Shown one piece after another: positions 1 to 7,594 of a stretch of DNA of 10,122 nucleotides (position 1 is its first letter; the number at the start of each line of letters is the position of its first letter). The notes beneath the pieces were generated by a model. The model was not told the origin of the DNA and made no database searches. It saw only the letters and a list, made by a program, of their open reading frames with translations. The stretch spans positions 1-10,122 of the forward strand of contig CAJCIW010000163.1 in the NCBI GenBank assembly GCA_903970455.1, read 5' to 3'. Source of the stretch: Verrucomicrobiota bacterium (GTDB lineage: Bacteria > Chlamydiota > Chlamydiia > Chlamydiales > Rhabdochlamydiaceae). A program made the translations under genes and the position numbers.

Positions 1-74
1 TGCCAACCACCCGTCCCGAAGAGCTCGGCATCGAGGAGTTCATCTCCCTTTTGCATGTTTTGAACGATTCTTAG
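1..74 (+). CDS. C-terminal end of a probable 16S rRNA dimethyladenosine transferase (RsmA/KsgA), partial
   Basis: Only the last 23 codons are inside the window, read from base 3 to the TAG stop at 72-74. The peptide contains TTRPEELGIEEFISLL, which fits the C-terminal helix typical of KsgA/RsmA (an arginine, then a glutamate-rich 'aEtLsleeF..L' pattern). RsmA dimethylates two adjacent adenosines near the 3' end of 16S rRNA during small-subunit assembly. The call rests on this short tail alone, so it is tentative. The 3' end overlaps the convergent dacF gene by 35 bp (40-74). Neither catalytic motifs nor the start are visible. The plus-strand frame was chosen because its translation is protein-like, whereas the minus-strand reading downstream of dacF is serine-rich low-complexity peptide. 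Confidence 0.5.
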   Translation, partial: PTTRPEELGIEEFISLLHVLNDS

Positions 75-1347
75 AATAGTAGAAGCTCCCCCACAGGAGC
101 AAAGCCCCGCCGGCTGCCATTGCCAGTCCAATGGGGTTCCAGATTCCCGTTTTGACTTTTTTCCACACTAACTGCACTTGGTGAGCGATCGTAGGTTGAA
201 CTCCTCTGAGCGCGAATAAGGGAGCTTTGGAAAGCACTTTGTTCCCTGTAGAAAGAATGCGCATCTCAGCGACTTTTTGGTGAGCGAGAATCGGCAAAAC
301 CGTAGGTTGCCAGACTATCTCCGTTTTGAAAATCGGCTCCTCAGATGGAAAATAGTCCAAAATAATTTCCTGGGAAAGGTAGGCTTGCAAAGGAGATTTA
401 CCTCCTTCTACCGGACATGTAAATAGATCAAATCCTTTAGAAAATAAGGTTCTGGAAACTTTCTTTTCGTTAAAACCTGCCTCGAATAGCGCAATGGCAT
501 CCTTGTACCGCTGTTCGATCTTATCGCAGCCAAGCAGAACAGTGATGAGCTTCCTCTCCCGATCTTCCGCAGCAGCGACGATCGAATAGCCTCCGCTCAA
601 TGTATACCCCGTCTTAACTCCAGTGGCCTTAGGATAAAAAAATCTTCCAGGCTTGACCAACGCATTGTGTTGGTAAAATGTCGATTCAGGTTGTTTGTTC
701 GTTTGAGGGCGAGGATAATGCCTTGTCTTCACAATTTCCCGAAAAAAAGGATTCCTCATCGCCTCGCAGCTTAATATCCCCAGATCATAAGCTGTCGTTA
801 GATGCTCCGGGTGGGGGAGTCCATGCGGGGTATGTAAAACAGTCTGCAAACATCCCTTTTCGCGGACAAATCTATTCAATTCCTCCATAAAGGCTGAAAC
901 ATTGCCAGAAGTGTATTCGGCGATCACATTAGCAGCATCATTGCCCGATGTCAGCATCAAACCATAGAGCAATGCCCTCAATGACATGATTTCCCCAGGT
1001 TTGATCCCGATGTGCGTCCCGCCGAATTCCAGCCGATAAGGAGGATGCAGCCCAGTGGCGGCCCTGCGGACGCTCGGATGAACGGTTGTAACGGCATCAG
1101 GGGAAGCTGTCACGAGGGCATCGAGAGCATCCCCCTTCTTTTCCAAAGCATAGAGGGCTGTGATGATTTTCGTCGTGCTGGAAGGGATAAAGGGAGTTCT
1201 GGCATTTTTTTCCCATAGGACAGCGCCCGTTTCTGCATTCATGAGGATTGCCCCCTTGGCCGAGACATCGACCTTCAAAGGAGATGACCCCTGAAGAGGC
1301 AAAGAGAGCAAGACACAGAAAAAAAAGGGGAAGAAAAGAATTTTCAT
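40..1347 (-). CDS. dacF: D-alanyl-D-alanine carboxypeptidase (PBP5/DacF type, peptidase S11)
   Basis: This penicillin-binding serine carboxypeptidase removes the terminal D-Ala from peptidoglycan stem peptides on the outer face of the inner membrane. All three active-site motifs are present in order: SxxK at S57-K60 (PSSTTK), SxN at 134-136 (SGN) and KTG at 245-247. Residues 1-20 form a signal peptide (MKILFF then a hydrophobic stretch). A beta-rich C-terminal region follows the catalytic domain. A hydrophobic segment at about 404-423 followed by a basic tail (SKNRSKHAKGR) should anchor the protein as a transmembrane helix. The length of 435 aa suits the family. No good Shine-Dalgarno sequence precedes the ATG at 1347, and the nearest upstream ATG is out of frame, so this start is preferred because of the signal peptide. 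The gene corresponds in position to CT551 of C. trachomatis (from memory). Chlamydiae use small amounts of peptidoglycan at the division site, so trimming there is the likely role. Confidence 0.93.
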   Translation of the reverse strand: MKILFFPFFFCVLLSLPLQGSSPLKVDVSAKGAILMNAETGAVLWEKNARTPFIPSSTTKIITALYALEKKGDALDALVTASPDAVTTVHPSVRRAATGLHPPYRLEFGGTHIGIKPGEIMSLRALLYGLMLTSGNDAANVIAEYTSGNVSAFMEELNRFVREKGCLQTVLHTPHGLPHPEHLTTAYDLGILSCEAMRNPFFREIVKTRHYPRPQTNKQPESTFYQHNALVKPGRFFYPKATGVKTGYTLSGGYSIVAAAEDRERKLITVLLGCDKIEQRYKDAIALFEAGFNEKKVSRTLFSKGFDLFTCPVEGGKSPLQAYLSQEIILDYFPSEEPIFKTEIVWQPTVLPILAHQKVAEMRILSTGNKVLSKAPLFALRGVQPTIAHQVQLVWKKVKTGIWNPIGLAMAAGGALLLWGSFYYSKNRSKHAKGR

Positions 1348-1399
1348 GATGAGGGAACCATGGAATCTAACATTGTGAGAATGAACAGCTTCGAATCAC

Positions 1400-1428
1400 A
1401 TTATGGCAAAAATGCCTACAAGATTCAA
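1400..1428 (-). promoter_or_regulatory. Candidate sigma-70-type promoter of dacF
   Basis: On the minus strand, TTGAAT (1428-1423) is followed after exactly 17 bases by CATAAT (1405-1400). The hexamers match the consensus at 4/6 and 5/6 positions. Transcription would start near 1393 and leave a leader of about 46 nt. Found by eye in an AT-rich region, so chance matches are possible. Confidence 0.5.
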
Positions 1429-1509
1429 GCTCTCATTTTAAAATTTTTTTTCATAGTCCTTTAAATAAAAAACGTAAAGTAATAACTATAAAATTTTTAG
1501 TTTACAAGC

Positions 1510-1539
1510 TTGACAACCCCCTCCCTTTACAGATAAACT
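1510..1539 (+). promoter_or_regulatory. Candidate sigma-70-type promoter of the 144-residue gene
   Basis: A perfect -35 hexamer TTGACA (1510-1515) is followed after 18 bases by TAAACT (1534-1539, 4/6). It faces away from the dacF promoter, so the 230-bp spacer 1348-1577 is a divergent promoter region. The rest of the spacer is AT-rich with A and T runs and holds no gene that I can see. Confidence 0.55.
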
Positions 1540-1577
1540 AAGGATATGGTGGGGAAACGCTAGAGAGGAGACGAGAC

Positions 1578-2012
1578 ATGATTAACCCAAATATTCTGGA
1601 AGAGGCCTACAAGGATTTTTCCAAGGACCTATTGAAATGGGTTCCTGATGGGATCGTACAAGTCGACTTAAGATTGCTTAACGATTTGGGCCTGCTCAAC
1701 AATGCCGAGCTCGAGCACTCGATCAGCGACGATCAATTGAACCACTATTTCCATATCATTGAAACGCCGGACAAAGTCACTTTATTCAACGAGCAATTCG
1801 CCATTTGGATCGTCCCCCAAATGGTCGATGAAACTGCCACGACGACGACTCTTATCGCCTTGCTACAAACCAACAAGCCCCACCTAGAGATCGTCTATCT
1901 CACCTCAGGCGTTTACAATACCCCAAAATACATTCTAAAGGTGTTGCAACACTTTCTGGCAGAAGTTCAGGACACCGAGGCCGTCATCTCTTCGATCGGG
2001 AAGAAACCTTAA
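1578..2012 (+). CDS. Conserved hypothetical protein, 144 aa, possible small alpha/beta chaperone-like fold
   Basis: I do not recognise this protein by sequence. The start is well supported: AGGAG at 1566-1570 sits 7 bases before the ATG. There is no signal peptide or transmembrane segment, so it should be cytoplasmic. It is acidic. An N-terminal helix (about 4-20) is followed by a second helical stretch around 45-55. Next come strands near 56-80 (YFHIIETP, VTLFNEQFAIWIVPQ), a threonine-rich turn (ATTTTL), another strand (HLEIVYLTSG) and a C-terminal helix (about 118-131). This alpha-beta-alpha layout resembles small dimeric secretion chaperones (CesT-like), but that is a shape argument only. 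It sits where C. trachomatis has CT550 next to dacF (from memory), which argues for a conserved chlamydial gene. It converges on lptE with a single base between the two stop codons. Confidence 0.75.
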   Translation: MINPNILEEAYKDFSKDLLKWVPDGIVQVDLRLLNDLGLLNNAELEHSISDDQLNHYFHIIETPDKVTLFNEQFAIWIVPQMVDETATTTTLIALLQTNKPHLEIVYLTSGVYNTPKYILKVLQHFLAEVQDTEAVISSIGKKP

Positions 2013-2013
2013 A

Positions 2014-2640
2014 TTATTCAGCTTCTTTTTTTTTGGAAAATAGATCGCTCTCCCTTTGGACCAGCAGCCCTTCGACGATTTTTTGGGCTAAATAACGGTA
2101 GATCACCGGAGATGCGTCATCATGGGCCCCGACTACCGAATCGAGCTGCCCAAGGGAGAAGTCCAGGATTTTTTCAGGCACCCCGTCGGTATTAAAGAAA
2201 ACGAGGTCGCGAATGGAGTTAGAATCGACATAGTCGTAGTCCGCATGAGTTTTGACAGCATGGGGTCCTAACACAGTCGTATGCGTACATGCATCGATCA
2301 AGCTGACCACAGCCTGGATGGAACGGCGATTCTCCGTCCCAACAATATTGTCCCTAAGCTTTCCCGACTCGGGGTCCCTGTCAAAGCGATACCCAATCCG
2401 GTCATCCCCATCGCCAATGATCGAGGCTTCCAGGATCAATTCGCCCCCATTTTGGACACAGTCAAAACGGCCCGAATCGGTCAAAGCTTTAACAAGCGCT
2501 GAATTTAAGTACCCCTCCAGGTCCCCTTTGATGTAGGGGACGGAGATCGACACGGTTCGCTCTTCCTCGCCCCCCCTGTCAAAGTGGTATCCGCAGCCAG
2601 AAACTAAAAGTAGGCATAGGGGAAGGGAAATAAGTTTCAC
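2014..2640 (-). CDS. lptE: LptE-like outer-membrane lipoprotein (LPS assembly)
   Basis: LptE plugs the LptD barrel and helps deliver LPS to the cell surface. The N-terminus is a lipoprotein signal peptide with a lipobox LVSGC, placing the lipidated cysteine at C16. It is followed at once by GYHF, the start typical of LptE/RlpB mature proteins (CGYxF). The 208-aa length and a mixed strand/helix body fit the family. The start codon is GTG (2640-2638) and forms a GTGA overlap with the TGA stop of the upstream bamD-like gene, so translation is probably coupled. The C-terminal tail is highly charged (SKKKEAE). Position corresponds to CT548 of C. trachomatis (from memory). The sequence beyond the N-terminus is divergent, so the LptE call rests mainly on the lipobox context and its BamD-like partner. 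Confidence 0.72.
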   Translation of the reverse strand: MKLISLPLCLLLVSGCGYHFDRGGEEERTVSISVPYIKGDLEGYLNSALVKALTDSGRFDCVQNGGELILEASIIGDGDDRIGYRFDRDPESGKLRDNIVGTENRRSIQAVVSLIDACTHTTVLGPHAVKTHADYDYVDSNSIRDLVFFNTDGVPEKILDFSLGQLDSVVGAHDDASPVIYRYLAQKIVEGLLVQRESDLFSKKKEAE

Positions 2641-3737
2641 TTCACATCCTCGACCCTTTCAGTCCCTTTTTGTTCTTCAGAGGCATCCGTGGTCAATCCT
2701 TGTTGCATAGGCAGATTTAATAGCGGCGATTCGGGAACAGCTTCGTTTCGGAGAGGGTTTGATTCCTCAATACGTGATACAGGCGTGTACTCCATTTTAC
2801 TGAGCCGTTTATTTGCCAGCTCGCAAACTTTGGTCTCTGGATATTTTGCCAAAATTCGGGTGTAGTAAATGTAAGCGGCTTGCGGCTTTTTCGTCCGTTC
2901 ATAAAATCGTCCCGTGTCGTAAAGATCGCTTGCAAAAACCTCTTTCATGTCGAGGAGCATTTTTTCAGCGACAGCGACTTTTTCTTCCCCGGGGAAATCA
3001 TGGCGGAACTTGCGCAAATTGATCTCGGCCAAATCGAGATAATCTTGATCGGGATACTCTTTTTGAGATTGGATCAAATAGACTTCTCCAACAGCAATAT
3101 AGCTTTCTGCGGCGAGCGGATGTTTGGGGAATCGCCGGATCAACGTTTGATAAGTTTCTATGCTCGATTTGTATTCTTCTTCCTTGATCAGCAATTTCGC
3201 CTTGCCAAAGAGAGCATGGGCGGCAAGTTCGTGGTGGGGCAACGCGGTAATCACCTCTTCGTAAATTTGGATAGCCTCTTCGCGCGCTGGCACCCACTTC
3301 GGCATCGCCTCCCATCCTAAAATATGTTTTCTGGCACCATGATGGTATCTCTCGGCAATTCTAAACTTGTATTGGATCGTCTCCTCGAAGAATTTGGGCG
3401 TAGCCTGCTTTTTTAAATAGTTTGTCAAAAATCGATTCGCAAATTCATATTCTCCCATATGGAAATAGCCTACACCAAGATAAAATAAGATTTCCTTGGC
3501 AAAAGGGGTAGTGGAAAAATTCTTGACAACGATCGTGGACTGCTGGATGACCTGCTCCCAATTTTGCTTTTGGTAAGCATCCATAGCAAGGCTATAATGC
3601 TCTTGGACAGACAGCGTTGCGCTCTCTTCGCTTTTGATCAATTTCCCATTCTTAAAGATATAAGAAGCATGAACAGAAAACGGAGCAAACCAAAAAATGG
3701 AGAATAGAATAAAAAACGAAATGGATAATTTTTTCAT
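2637..3737 (-). CDS. BamD/ComL-like TPR protein of outer-membrane assembly
   Basis: The 366-residue protein has a cleavable signal peptide (MKKLSISFF..., probable cleavage after VHA at residue 24). A stack of TPR-like helical pairs follows, roughly 47-77, 82-112, 155-185, 187-206, 210-248 and 270-302, with features such as A.YQKQNW, YLGVGYFHMGEYEFA, YQTLIRRFPKHPLA and YYTRILAKYPETK. The 'YP.S..A..A' spacing is that of BamD/YfiO. In the BAM complex BamD binds BamA and substrate C-termini in the periplasm. Unlike typical BamD, I see no lipobox cysteine, so this version seems to be soluble periplasmic or held by partners. The C-terminus after about 315 is a disordered, charged tail. The ATG at 3737 lacks a clear Shine-Dalgarno sequence. 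It is the first gene of a two-gene unit with lptE. Position corresponds to CT547 of C. trachomatis (from memory). Confidence 0.75.
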   Translation of the reverse strand: MKKLSISFFILFSIFWFAPFSVHASYIFKNGKLIKSEESATLSVQEHYSLAMDAYQKQNWEQVIQQSTIVVKNFSTTPFAKEILFYLGVGYFHMGEYEFANRFLTNYLKKQATPKFFEETIQYKFRIAERYHHGARKHILGWEAMPKWVPAREEAIQIYEEVITALPHHELAAHALFGKAKLLIKEEEYKSSIETYQTLIRRFPKHPLAAESYIAVGEVYLIQSQKEYPDQDYLDLAEINLRKFRHDFPGEEKVAVAEKMLLDMKEVFASDLYDTGRFYERTKKPQAAYIYYTRILAKYPETKVCELANKRLSKMEYTPVSRIEESNPLRNEAVPESPLLNLPMQQGLTTDASEEQKGTERVEDVK

Positions 3738-3773
3738 GGGAACCGAAAACTCAGGTTTATAGATGAAGGGGAA

Positions 3774-3802
3774 AGTATCCGATGAAAATACGAATTTGTC
3801 AA
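3774..3802 (-). promoter_or_regulatory. Candidate sigma-70-type promoter of the bamD-lptE unit
   Basis: On the minus strand a perfect TTGACA (3802-3797) is followed after 17 bases by GATACT (3779-3774, 4/6). The start of transcription would be near 3767, giving a leader of about 30 nt. It lies in the 96-bp gap downstream of dnaE, so this unit can be transcribed on its own. A run of nine A on the plus strand (3824-3832, a U-run in the dnaE transcript) directly follows the dnaE stop, but I find no convincing stem before it. Confidence 0.6.
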
Positions 3803-3833
3803 GAAGCTCTAATCGACATAAGTAAAAAAAAAT

Positions 3834-6800
3834 TTATTCCCACTTGAAGGTTCGGACGGAAGGGAGAGTGGAAATCTTGCTTTCAAGCTCTTTCCGGTAA
3901 TCGACTCCCCAGGTTTGTTCGATGTGGATAGTGGCAAGCTTAGACGCGTTCGCCATGAAGGCGATCTCGACGGGGATTTCCCCCGAGTGGGTGCGGAAAG
4001 CGTCCTTAAGGGCGAGGATATGGCTCATCCGAGCCAAATCAGCGTCTAGGTGAATCATCAATTTTTGAAAGGGGTTTTTTTTCATTGGGGGCTCGCTACC
4101 TTTGCCTGTAGAGGCACGAAAATTTTTATTCTTTTCTCTCATCTCAAAAGATTTGGCCTGTTGTTTGGCCATGTCATAGGCCTCATCGCAGGCCTTGACC
4201 ATCGCCTCATCGGCCTTGGTCAGATCGTCCAGCCAGCGGCATTGCAAACGGACGTTCCCCTCTTGCGCTTCTTTTTGAACGACCGCATAAAGGAGTTGAT
4301 TTTCTTGGATCAAAACCCCCTTCTGTTCGAAAAGGTCTGGCCAAATCGGAAGTTCAAAACGGCCAAGGCCATCGCTGATCGACAAGATGGCAAATTTCCG
4401 TTGCGACTTTGCAGAGATTTTGATGACAATCCCTTCAATGATAAAAGCGATTCTGCAAACGCTGCCGGAGGGAAGCTTTTCGAACTCGGAAAAAGGGACG
4501 CAGGAAAGGCGCTGCATTTGGCTGCGGAATTCGTCCAAAGGATGGCCATTGAGGTAGATCCCCAGAAGCTCATATTCCCGTTTGAAGATTTTTTGTTTCG
4601 AAAATTTTTCTCTCACCTGTGGGGGAGTGGTAAAGCGCGCCTGTTTTTCTCCTTCAATGAGTGAAAACAGGTCCATCACCCCTTTTGCCGCTTCCTTTTG
4701 CTCTTTCGCAGTTTCTTCATACATCGGATCGACGCTGAGCAGCATTGCTTCCCGGCTCCATCCGGTAAAATCGAAACAGCCCGCTTCAATCAGATGCTCG
4801 ATCATTTTTTTTCCAATTTTCCGCGTGTCGATCCGGTTGACAAAGTCATAGAGGGAGTGAAAGGTGCCATTTTTGTTGCGCTCTTCAATAATCGCTTCGA
4901 CAACCCCTTCGCCCACCCCTTTGATTCCTCCCATAGCAAACCGAATCCCTCGGGCGATAGCTCCAAACTCCTTTTCCGATTCATTAATATCGGGAGGCAA
5001 AATGGCAATCCCGAAGGTTTGTGCCTCGTGGATATGTTTGGTGACTTTGGTGAGATCATCTCTGTCAGACGTCATGAGCGCTGCCATCCACTCGCTTGGG
5101 AAATTCGCTTTTAAATAAGCGGTGACGTAGCTCAAATAACCGTAAGCTGCTGCATGGGATTTGTTGAAGCCGTAAGAGGCAAATTTTTCGACTTTGTCGA
5201 AAATATGCATCGATTTCATTTCGTCGATTCCATTTTTCAGAGCACCCTGGCGGAATTTTTCCCGTTGACGCGACATTTCCTCCCGATCTTTTTTTCCCAT
5301 GGCGCGCCGCAAGACGTCACCCTCGCCAAGTGTATAACCCGCCAGACGGCTGGCGATAGCCATCACTTGTTCCTGGTAAACCATGATCCCATAGGTCTCC
5401 GCCAGGATATCTTGCATGAAAGGATGATCGATCTCAATCGCTTCCCGCTTATGCTTCCGGTTGATGAAGGAAGGGATCATCTCCATCGGGCCGGGGCGAT
5501 AGAGGGCGCCCACGGCGATAATTTCCTCAAATTTATCGATGTGCAGCTGTTTGGCCAAATCTTGCATGCCGCCCGATTCGAGCTGGAACACACCCATCGT
5601 TCTTCCCTGATTGAGCAAATCAAAGGTAGGCTTGTCGTCGAGTGGAAGATTGACCCAATCGATGGTTTTTCCTTTTCTTTTCTTGATCGCATTCACTGCG
5701 TGCTGGATCGAGGTCAGCGTCTTTAACCCGAGAAAATCGATTTTTAGCATCCCGACAAGTTCAACCGGCTTCATCGAATATTGCGTCACGGCCATTTGGG
5801 AATCTTTTGCCGTACAAACCGGCGCACGTTCGATGATCGGATCCGCGCTGATGATCATCCCTGCGGCATGGATTCCCGTATTTCTCACGGAACCCTCGAG
5901 CTTCTTTGCCATGTCGAGCAAACGGCGCACTTCGTCATCTTCCTGATAAAGCTGTTTCAGATCGGGATCAATTTCAAGAGCTTTGTCCAAAGTCATGTTG
6001 GGATCTTCGGGAACAAGTTTTGCGATTTCGTTCACCCTTGCCAATGGAATGCTCAAGACGCGCCCAACATCCTTGATCGCCATCTTCGCTTTCATCGTTC
6101 CGAAGGTAATGATCTGGGCGACTTTATCTTTGCCGTATTTGCGGACTGTGTAATCGATCACTTCAGCTCTTCTGTCCATACAAATATCGACGTCGATATC
6201 GGGATAAGAGATACGCTCCGGATTGATGAACCGCTCGAAGAACAAATGGAACATCAACGGCTCGATATCGGTAACGCCGATCAGGTACAAGACGATCGAT
6301 CCAGCGCCGGACCCACGACCAGGGCCCATAGGGATTTCGTTTTCCTTAGCCCAATGGATAAAGTCCCAGACGATCAGAAGGTAATCGCCCATTCCTTTCG
6401 GCAAAATCACGCCAAGTTCGTAATCCAATCTTTCACGGATGACCGTCATCGGATCGCGCCCTGGATAGATTTCTTCCACTTTTGCAAGTCGCGTGGGCGT
6501 ATATCGTTTTCCGATCCCCTCTTCACACAATTGCCGTAAGAACTGTTCTGCTTCGGCGAGGCGCTCTTCCTTTGTATAAGTTTTTCCTTCCATATGGGGA
6601 GGAATAAAAACAGGATAGAACCTAGTTTTGAAATCGAATTCGAACCCGCATTGTGACGCAATCTCCAACGACGTTTCCAAAGCTTCTGGAATATCGGCAA
6701 AAAGAGCATGCATTCCTTCCGGAGATTTGAAATAGAGCTCGTGGGTATAAGAAACTTGCCGTTTAGGATTGCGCACGCGCTGTTTTGGATTCCCATAAGA

Positions 6801-7577
6801 ATCTTTTTCCCAAATCTCGCAGGGCTCACCCGATTGGATGTTCATCAAAATCTCATGAGCTCTCCAATCCTCTCTTTCCAAATACCGGGAATCATTCGCA
6901 GCAACGCAGCGGATGCCGTTTTGTTTACCGATTTCAATCAAACGCTCATTGACTTTTTTTTGTCCCTGAATGGTATCGAGATGATGCTGATATAGCCATC
7001 CTTCCTGGTCCATTTCGTCTTGGCGTATCTCTTCGTCGCGCATCGGATGGCGCAACAGTTCGAAGTAGTAATTTTCCTTGAAGACAGACTGGAACCAAGC
7101 GATTTCCGCTTTCAATTCTGGTTCCTTGCCTTGAAGAATGCAGTGAGCCAAATGACTGTTGTACGGGCCGGACAGGCAAATCACTCCTTCGCTGTGTTTT
7201 GCCAAGAGTTCTTTATCGATGCGCGGAGTGTAGTAAAATCCTTCGAGATGGGCTAACGAGCTCAGAACGCATAAGTTTTGATACCCTTCCTTGTTAGCGG
7301 CAAGCAATACGATGGGAAACCCCGATGGGGACCCGGGGATCCGTTTCTTTTCCAATCTCGATCCCGGCGCTACGTTCAATTCACACCCAACGATCGGCTT
7401 GACGCCGGCACCTTTGCAAGCTTTAAAAAATTCCACGGCGCCGTACATATTGCCGCTGTCGGTCAACGCGACAGCCGGCATTTTGAACTTAGCAGCCTTT
7501 GCTGCAATATCTTCTACGGAGGCGGAAGAGTCTAAAATAGAAAATTGGGAATGAACGTGAAGAGGGACCCAGCTCAT
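3834..7577 (-). CDS. dnaE: DNA polymerase III alpha subunit (replicative polymerase, DnaE1 class)
   Basis: This 1247-residue protein is the replicative polymerase. Visible domains in order: a PHP domain (about 5-300, opening LHVHSQFS); palm and fingers with GPGRGSGAGS at 418-427; catalytic aspartates D462 and D464 in YPDIDVD; and the third aspartate D614 in KIDFLGLKTLT. Other conserved blocks are VFQLES (663-668), ALYRPGPM (691-698) and YGFNKSHAAAYG (802-813). A helix-hairpin-helix follows near 880-895 (GGIKGVGEGVV). A clamp-binding-like MDLF lies at 968-971, an OB fold at about 1038-1115 and a C-terminal tau-binding-type region to 1247. The length suits bacterial DnaE. The ATG at 7577 has AGGTAG 5 bases upstream, and the next residues already belong to the PHP motif, so the start is secure. 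The PHP site has lost several expected metal ligands (H to S41, C to P138, H to R231), so proofreading probably depends on a separate DnaQ. Corresponds to CT545. Confidence 0.98.
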   Translation of the reverse strand: MSWVPLHVHSQFSILDSSASVEDIAAKAAKFKMPAVALTDSGNMYGAVEFFKACKGAGVKPIVGCELNVAPGSRLEKKRIPGSPSGFPIVLLAANKEGYQNLCVLSSLAHLEGFYYTPRIDKELLAKHSEGVICLSGPYNSHLAHCILQGKEPELKAEIAWFQSVFKENYYFELLRHPMRDEEIRQDEMDQEGWLYQHHLDTIQGQKKVNERLIEIGKQNGIRCVAANDSRYLEREDWRAHEILMNIQSGEPCEIWEKDSYGNPKQRVRNPKRQVSYTHELYFKSPEGMHALFADIPEALETSLEIASQCGFEFDFKTRFYPVFIPPHMEGKTYTKEERLAEAEQFLRQLCEEGIGKRYTPTRLAKVEEIYPGRDPMTVIRERLDYELGVILPKGMGDYLLIVWDFIHWAKENEIPMGPGRGSGAGSIVLYLIGVTDIEPLMFHLFFERFINPERISYPDIDVDICMDRRAEVIDYTVRKYGKDKVAQIITFGTMKAKMAIKDVGRVLSIPLARVNEIAKLVPEDPNMTLDKALEIDPDLKQLYQEDDEVRRLLDMAKKLEGSVRNTGIHAAGMIISADPIIERAPVCTAKDSQMAVTQYSMKPVELVGMLKIDFLGLKTLTSIQHAVNAIKKRKGKTIDWVNLPLDDKPTFDLLNQGRTMGVFQLESGGMQDLAKQLHIDKFEEIIAVGALYRPGPMEMIPSFINRKHKREAIEIDHPFMQDILAETYGIMVYQEQVMAIASRLAGYTLGEGDVLRRAMGKKDREEMSRQREKFRQGALKNGIDEMKSMHIFDKVEKFASYGFNKSHAAAYGYLSYVTAYLKANFPSEWMAALMTSDRDDLTKVTKHIHEAQTFGIAILPPDINESEKEFGAIARGIRFAMGGIKGVGEGVVEAIIEERNKNGTFHSLYDFVNRIDTRKIGKKMIEHLIEAGCFDFTGWSREAMLLSVDPMYEETAKEQKEAAKGVMDLFSLIEGEKQARFTTPPQVREKFSKQKIFKREYELLGIYLNGHPLDEFRSQMQRLSCVPFSEFEKLPSGSVCRIAFIIEGIVIKISAKSQRKFAILSISDGLGRFELPIWPDLFEQKGVLIQENQLLYAVVQKEAQEGNVRLQCRWLDDLTKADEAMVKACDEAYDMAKQQAKSFEMREKNKNFRASTGKGSEPPMKKNPFQKLMIHLDADLARMSHILALKDAFRTHSGEIPVEIAFMANASKLATIHIEQTWGVDYRKELESKISTLPSVRTFKWE

Positions 7578-7594
7578 GAAAACTACCTAGTTGG

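Noticed and set aside
1..43. Minus-strand ATG overlapping the dacF stop (ATGA at 43-40) that could start a downstream gene
   Set aside because: The visible 14 codons are serine-rich (MNSSMPSSSGRVVG) and unlike a known start, while the plus-strand reading of the same bases matches an RsmA/KsgA tail.
2880..3320. 146-codon plus-strand open frame inside the BamD-like gene
   Set aside because: It is the antisense shadow of a clear TPR protein; the translation is low in conserved character and has no ribosome binding site context.
3820..3835. Nine-base A run after dnaE as a rho-independent terminator
   Set aside because: I find no stable GC-rich stem directly before the U-run in the dnaE transcript; only weak pairings with large loops.
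5781..6539. 252-codon plus-strand open frame inside dnaE
   Set aside because: It lies antisense to the most conserved part of the polymerase, including the catalytic aspartates; its length follows from codon bias on the other strand.
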